DNA of 45,134 nucleotides from Methanobrevibacter sp. (GTDB lineage Archaea > Methanobacteriota > Methanobacteria > Methanobacteriales > Methanobacteriaceae): NCBI GenBank assembly GCA_017434555.1, contig JAFRFB010000028.1, positions 1 to 45,134 on the forward strand, read 5' to 3'. The position numbers and the translations under genes are program-made. The notes below the pieces were generated by a model. It made no database searches. It saw nothing but the letters and a program-made list of their open reading frames with translations, and had not been told where the DNA came from. Position 1 is the first letter of the stretch, and the number at the start of each line of letters is the position of its first letter. Shown here in pieces: positions 44,101-45,134 of the stretch.

Positions 44101-45134
44101 AATATTAATAATATCACTGTCACTGAATCAGAATATGATGGCTTAATCTATGATGGATGGTATGATGAAACTGGTTTATGGGCTAAAAACAATGATTTAA
44201 GCTGGACTTCAAAATATGATATATATCCTAATGGAATTATCGGATTCTATGTGGTATTTAATACTACTAAAGAAGGTACTTTCGAAAATGTAGTCGTTGC
44301 ACAATCAGAAAAACTTCCAAATAAAACTGCAAATGACACAGTAGACGTATTAAAACATGAATTAACAGTTGAAAAGATTACTGTAAACAATACAGTCGTT
44401 GTTGGAGAACAAGTAATATTTGAAATTATTGTAAGAAACTCTGGTGGTGTCGATTTAAATAATGTAACTGTCCGTGAATTAGAATTCAATGGTTTAACAT
44501 ATGATTCATGGTTCGATTACACTTCCAAATGGATTAAAAACAATGATTTAAGCTGGACTTATAATTCAACTTTACCATCAAATAAACATGGTTATTTCTA
44601 TGTTGTATTCAATACTACAACTGCGGGTAATTTCACTAATATTATTGTAGCTAAGAGTAATAATACTAATAATACTTATGCAAATAATACTACAACTGTT
44701 ATTGGCGCTGATTTAGCTATTAAGAAGTTTGTAAGTAATTCCACTCCTAATTTCGGAGATGTTATTGAATGGACTATTGTTGTCGTTAATAATGGACCAG
44801 CTGATTCAAAAGGTGCTTATGTGATTGATAAGTTGCCTGTTGGTTTGGTTTATCAGTCTGATGATTCTGAAGGTAAGTATAATCCAACTACTGGTCGTTG
44901 GGATATTGGTGATTTAGCGTTTAATGAGACTGTTACTTTAGTAATTAAGACTTTAGTAAACATTAGTAATGCTACTATTTTGAATGTGGCTACTGTTAAT
45001 AGTAGTACTTATGATCCTAATGAGACTAATAATGTGGGTAATAATACTACTGATGTTAATCCGGCTGCTGATTTGGTTGTTGAGAAGTTTGTAAGTAATT
45101 CTACTCCTAATTATGGTGATGTTATTGAGTGGAC
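38200..45134 (+). CDS. Adhesin-like surface protein with beta-helix and DUF11-type repeats (3' end outside window)
   Basis: The frame is open from the ATG at 38200 to the window end, 2311 complete codons without a stop. Residues 1-25 are a signal peptide (hydrophobic core, likely cleavage after VCA). About 165-585 is a right-handed beta-helix with repeated NCTF, NNTA and GGA motifs. About 590-740 is an Ig-like region. From about 743, two DUF11-type domains of 120 residues, ten related units of about 115-120 residues (FxVEK at each start, first at 41140, last at 44359), then two more DUF11 copies at 44707 and 45067, the last cut by the edge. N-glycosylation sites are dense. This matches Methanobrevibacter adhesin-like proteins, thought to bind other cells or surfaces. 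No anchor is visible because the C-terminus is missing. Confidence 0.9.
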   Translation, partial: MKGKSILYILLLLIILSASIGIVCASEDIADSTTDSYSPDEIVIYEGTSEVSSHASSDEAENDVSLGVTNDVSFKENESKNTSQIASAESKSLLGISNEEDYVLQARVIPVTGMWFGDVRNAIDQADNGDIIDLGGREIVGSYPNGNPSISTDKQLTFINGIFNAGNVTSININKRNFIQNCKFENITFKNFNDTCMYPNFFINCTLRHVTFENFTLAVAGFVIRNSDLYDVNFTNCHSLAPEDENDYEYAAMAVTYNSVLDHCNFVNCTTNRHSGAICIAGENGNRVDVFNSNFINCSAGVGGAIYVHGNKAINENYHSNIINCTFIGNSATQRGGALGSSQNYLVVKNCTFENNTAKQGAAYMLAGISHGLDGIPEGHYNTIVDCYFRNNTGTEEGGAVHITGNNNAFVNCTFWDNYATNGNGSAIYIHGENSSVIDSDFHEHECSRGTVFIIGNNTLIDGSTFDNNSASRGGAGVYVVGYNTLVNNSVFNNNDAIYHGGALHSEGDNLRVLNSNFTSNTAIASTDNMEQGLGGAIYIKGNNSNISQSYFENNIARNGSAIYNRGQNLTIEDDTFIENQAWSYLLTTVSDKERIYYDPDGVVTINVTHKGGDNIINAIYNDGSPDNIFFLNVTYESSLNKTQNTGNVVINPVDGVEKSENGTLIYQDAREDLQNITIIVTHLETGHVVINFTSQTGILGNTSVSERGLLPGNYSVNVTHIEDGLYKFITNTTYFEILPVADLAIEKFVSDKTPDFGDEIVWTLKVTNNGYNDATNAYVIDKLPNGLIFVDSDGNYNATTGRWDIGDLAYNETVYLKIRTVVNITNTTILNIATVNSSTYDPNETNNIANNTTKPNTLADLAVIKLVSKETSVIGDEIVWTIVVTNNGPDIAVNAYAIDKLPSGLLYKSDDSQGKYNSTSGRWDIGDLAKGDTATLKIITKINTDNTTIVNNVFVNSSTPESNTTNNNASNKTKVLESNFEVEKITITPLVTLGDQVTFQIVVRNTGLTDLTDVFIEESSYDGLIFSHNLTQTHWKHSIVNGKHRWTLINKLGVDELASLTLVFNTTKEGNFTNVVVAGSNETENKTAKNNTTVVTPKFAVEKLSLTPFVSVGDQVIFEIVVTNTGLVDITDMFVEEFEYDGLVFDYAYRLGNWVKDNNANIWRYSKVLTPGAVTSFFVVFNTTKEGNFTNIVVAGANKTDNKTGNNTTEVVEPKFVVEKLSLNPLVAVGDQVTFEIAVTNTGRIDLNGVFVVESEYDGLVFDHAYGLGDHWVESVEDNKHKWTYKDVLTPGKAHGFFVVFNTTKAGNFTNVVVVGANKTDNKTGNNTTEVVEPKFVVEKFSLNPLVAVGEQVTFEIAVTNTGEIALKNLFVVESEYDGLVFDHAYGLGDHWVESVEDNKHKWTYTDVLNPGKAHGFFVVFNTTKAGNFTNVVVAGANNTENKSANNTTEVVKPEFSVEKIALDPVVHVNNLTKFEIVIQNTGKVPITGLFLEETDYQNLTYKTFIDTDDWFYVINEKYSWTYPKVLKPGDIVTLIVVFNATEVGNWTNTVTAGAKNVENKTANNTTEVLENPPYDPEWNATNPNISIEKIALDNLVIIGNTVIFEIVVRNTGDKRLHNVTVHEKFDDGLEFIRMIDNSELWIDNNDLSFTLNSTLYKGETLKFYVEFNTTKLGVLRNIVNVSSNETENKTANDTVEVVEPKLEINKVAVNSTVFVGSQVVFEILVRNTGKVDLNNVLVKETSYDGLTYDGWYDDTGLWTKNNDLSWSLKPKLVSGEYLGFFVVFNTTKVGNFTNVVVVKSDEVPNETDNDTVKVLKPELSISKVAINNIAEIGDQVTFEILVRNTGQVPLNNLVVNETSFDGLIYDTWHDDTGLWIKNNDLSWSLKPTLSVGEYLGFFVVFNTTKVGNFTNVVVVKSDEVPNETANDTVEVFKPEYTIEKVTINQTVLVGEQVIFEIVVHNTGKININNITVTESEYDGLIYDGWYDETGLWAKNNDLSWTSKYDIYPNGIIGFYVVFNTTKEGTFENVVVAQSEKLPNKTANDTVDVLKHELTVEKITVNNTVVVGEQVIFEIIVRNSGGVDLNNVTVRELEFNGLTYDSWFDYTSKWIKNNDLSWTYNSTLPSNKHGYFYVVFNTTTAGNFTNIIVAKSNNTNNTYANNTTTVIGADLAIKKFVSNSTPNFGDVIEWTIVVVNNGPADSKGAYVIDKLPVGLVYQSDDSEGKYNPTTGRWDIGDLAFNETVTLVIKTLVNISNATILNVATVNSSTYDPNETNNVGNNTTDVNPAADLVVEKFVSNSTPNYGDVIEW
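41821..42540 (+). repeat. 360-base tandem repeat inside the adhesin gene
   Basis: Bases 41821-42180 and 42181-42540 are near-identical units with a period of exactly 360 bases (120 codons); long stretches, such as 41966-42050 against 42326-42410, match base for base. The divergence is concentrated at a few short blocks. Similar 360-base periodicity links 43561 with 43921 and 44707 with 45067. Confidence 0.8.

Noticed and set aside
40938-44489. Several minus-strand frames of 70-115 residues
   Set aside because: They all lie opposite the DUF11-type repeats of the adhesin gene and recur with its period; shadows of the repeat.

Overview
The window looks like the chromosome of a methanogenic archaeon of the order Methanobacteriales, most likely Methanobrevibacter or a close relative. 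The evidence is an AT-rich genome with archaeal information-processing genes (PolD small subunit, Orc1/Cdc6, HMf-type histone, Alba), methanogen cofactor genes (CbiX/CfbA-type chelatases, CbiH/CobJ, CbiG, CbiB), thiol:fumarate reductase TfrA, CTP-dependent riboflavin kinase, TrpB2, and a very large secreted adhesin-like protein. The assignment rests on recognising protein families, not on a database search. No rRNA, tRNA, insertion sequence, prophage or CRISPR array was seen.

Layout. 1-2.2 kb: two His-rich CbiX-type chelatase genes (one a tandem two-domain fusion) and a DUF35 zinc-ribbon/OB protein, all on the minus strand. 2.4-4.2 kb: two overlapping pilin-like genes with Cys/His-rich ectodomains. 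7.7-4.2 kb (minus strand): a compact operon of a membrane-anchored protein, cobJ, a PhoU/TrkA_C protein and an MgtE-like transporter. 7.9-10.7 kb: PolD small subunit, a class II aldolase, a 51-aa ribbon-helix-helix gene and a UPF0147 gene. 12.7-10.7 kb (minus strand): cbiB-cbiG. 13.3-15.1 kb: an AT-rich gap full of TTACACTTGAAAT-like repeats followed by cdc6/orc1. This is the best candidate for the chromosomal replication origin. 17.4-15.1 kb (minus strand): hisG-flavodoxin-pyrB. 17.5-22.2 kb: histone, 5'-deoxyadenosine deaminase, tfrA (minus strand), ribK, and ribB behind an FMN riboswitch. 24.1-22.2 kb (minus strand): a CobQ-like amidotransferase with swapped domain order and a small conserved protein, with gatA beyond. 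25.7-33.3 kb: a HAD phosphatase, a TIM-barrel protein, a polytopic membrane protein, leuA, Alba, a PHP phosphoesterase and a DUF1786 protein. 33.3-36.5 kb: trpB2 with TGTACA boxes, then a 400-bp repeat array, a Soj-like ParA and a short acidic protein with a ParB-type N-terminal peptide. 36.5-37.6 kb: a radical SAM/HhH protein (minus strand). 38.2 kb to the window edge: an adhesin-like gene that runs off the end.

How the genes work together. Chelatases, CobJ, CbiG, CbiB and perhaps the CobQ-like protein serve corrinoid and/or F430 synthesis. Cdc6, PolD and the repeats point to a replication locus. ParA, its small partner and the adjacent inverted-repeat array look like a segregation cassette of unusual composition, which is the strongest candidate for an undescribed system here. 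RibK and RibB form the flavin pair, with only RibB placed behind the riboswitch.
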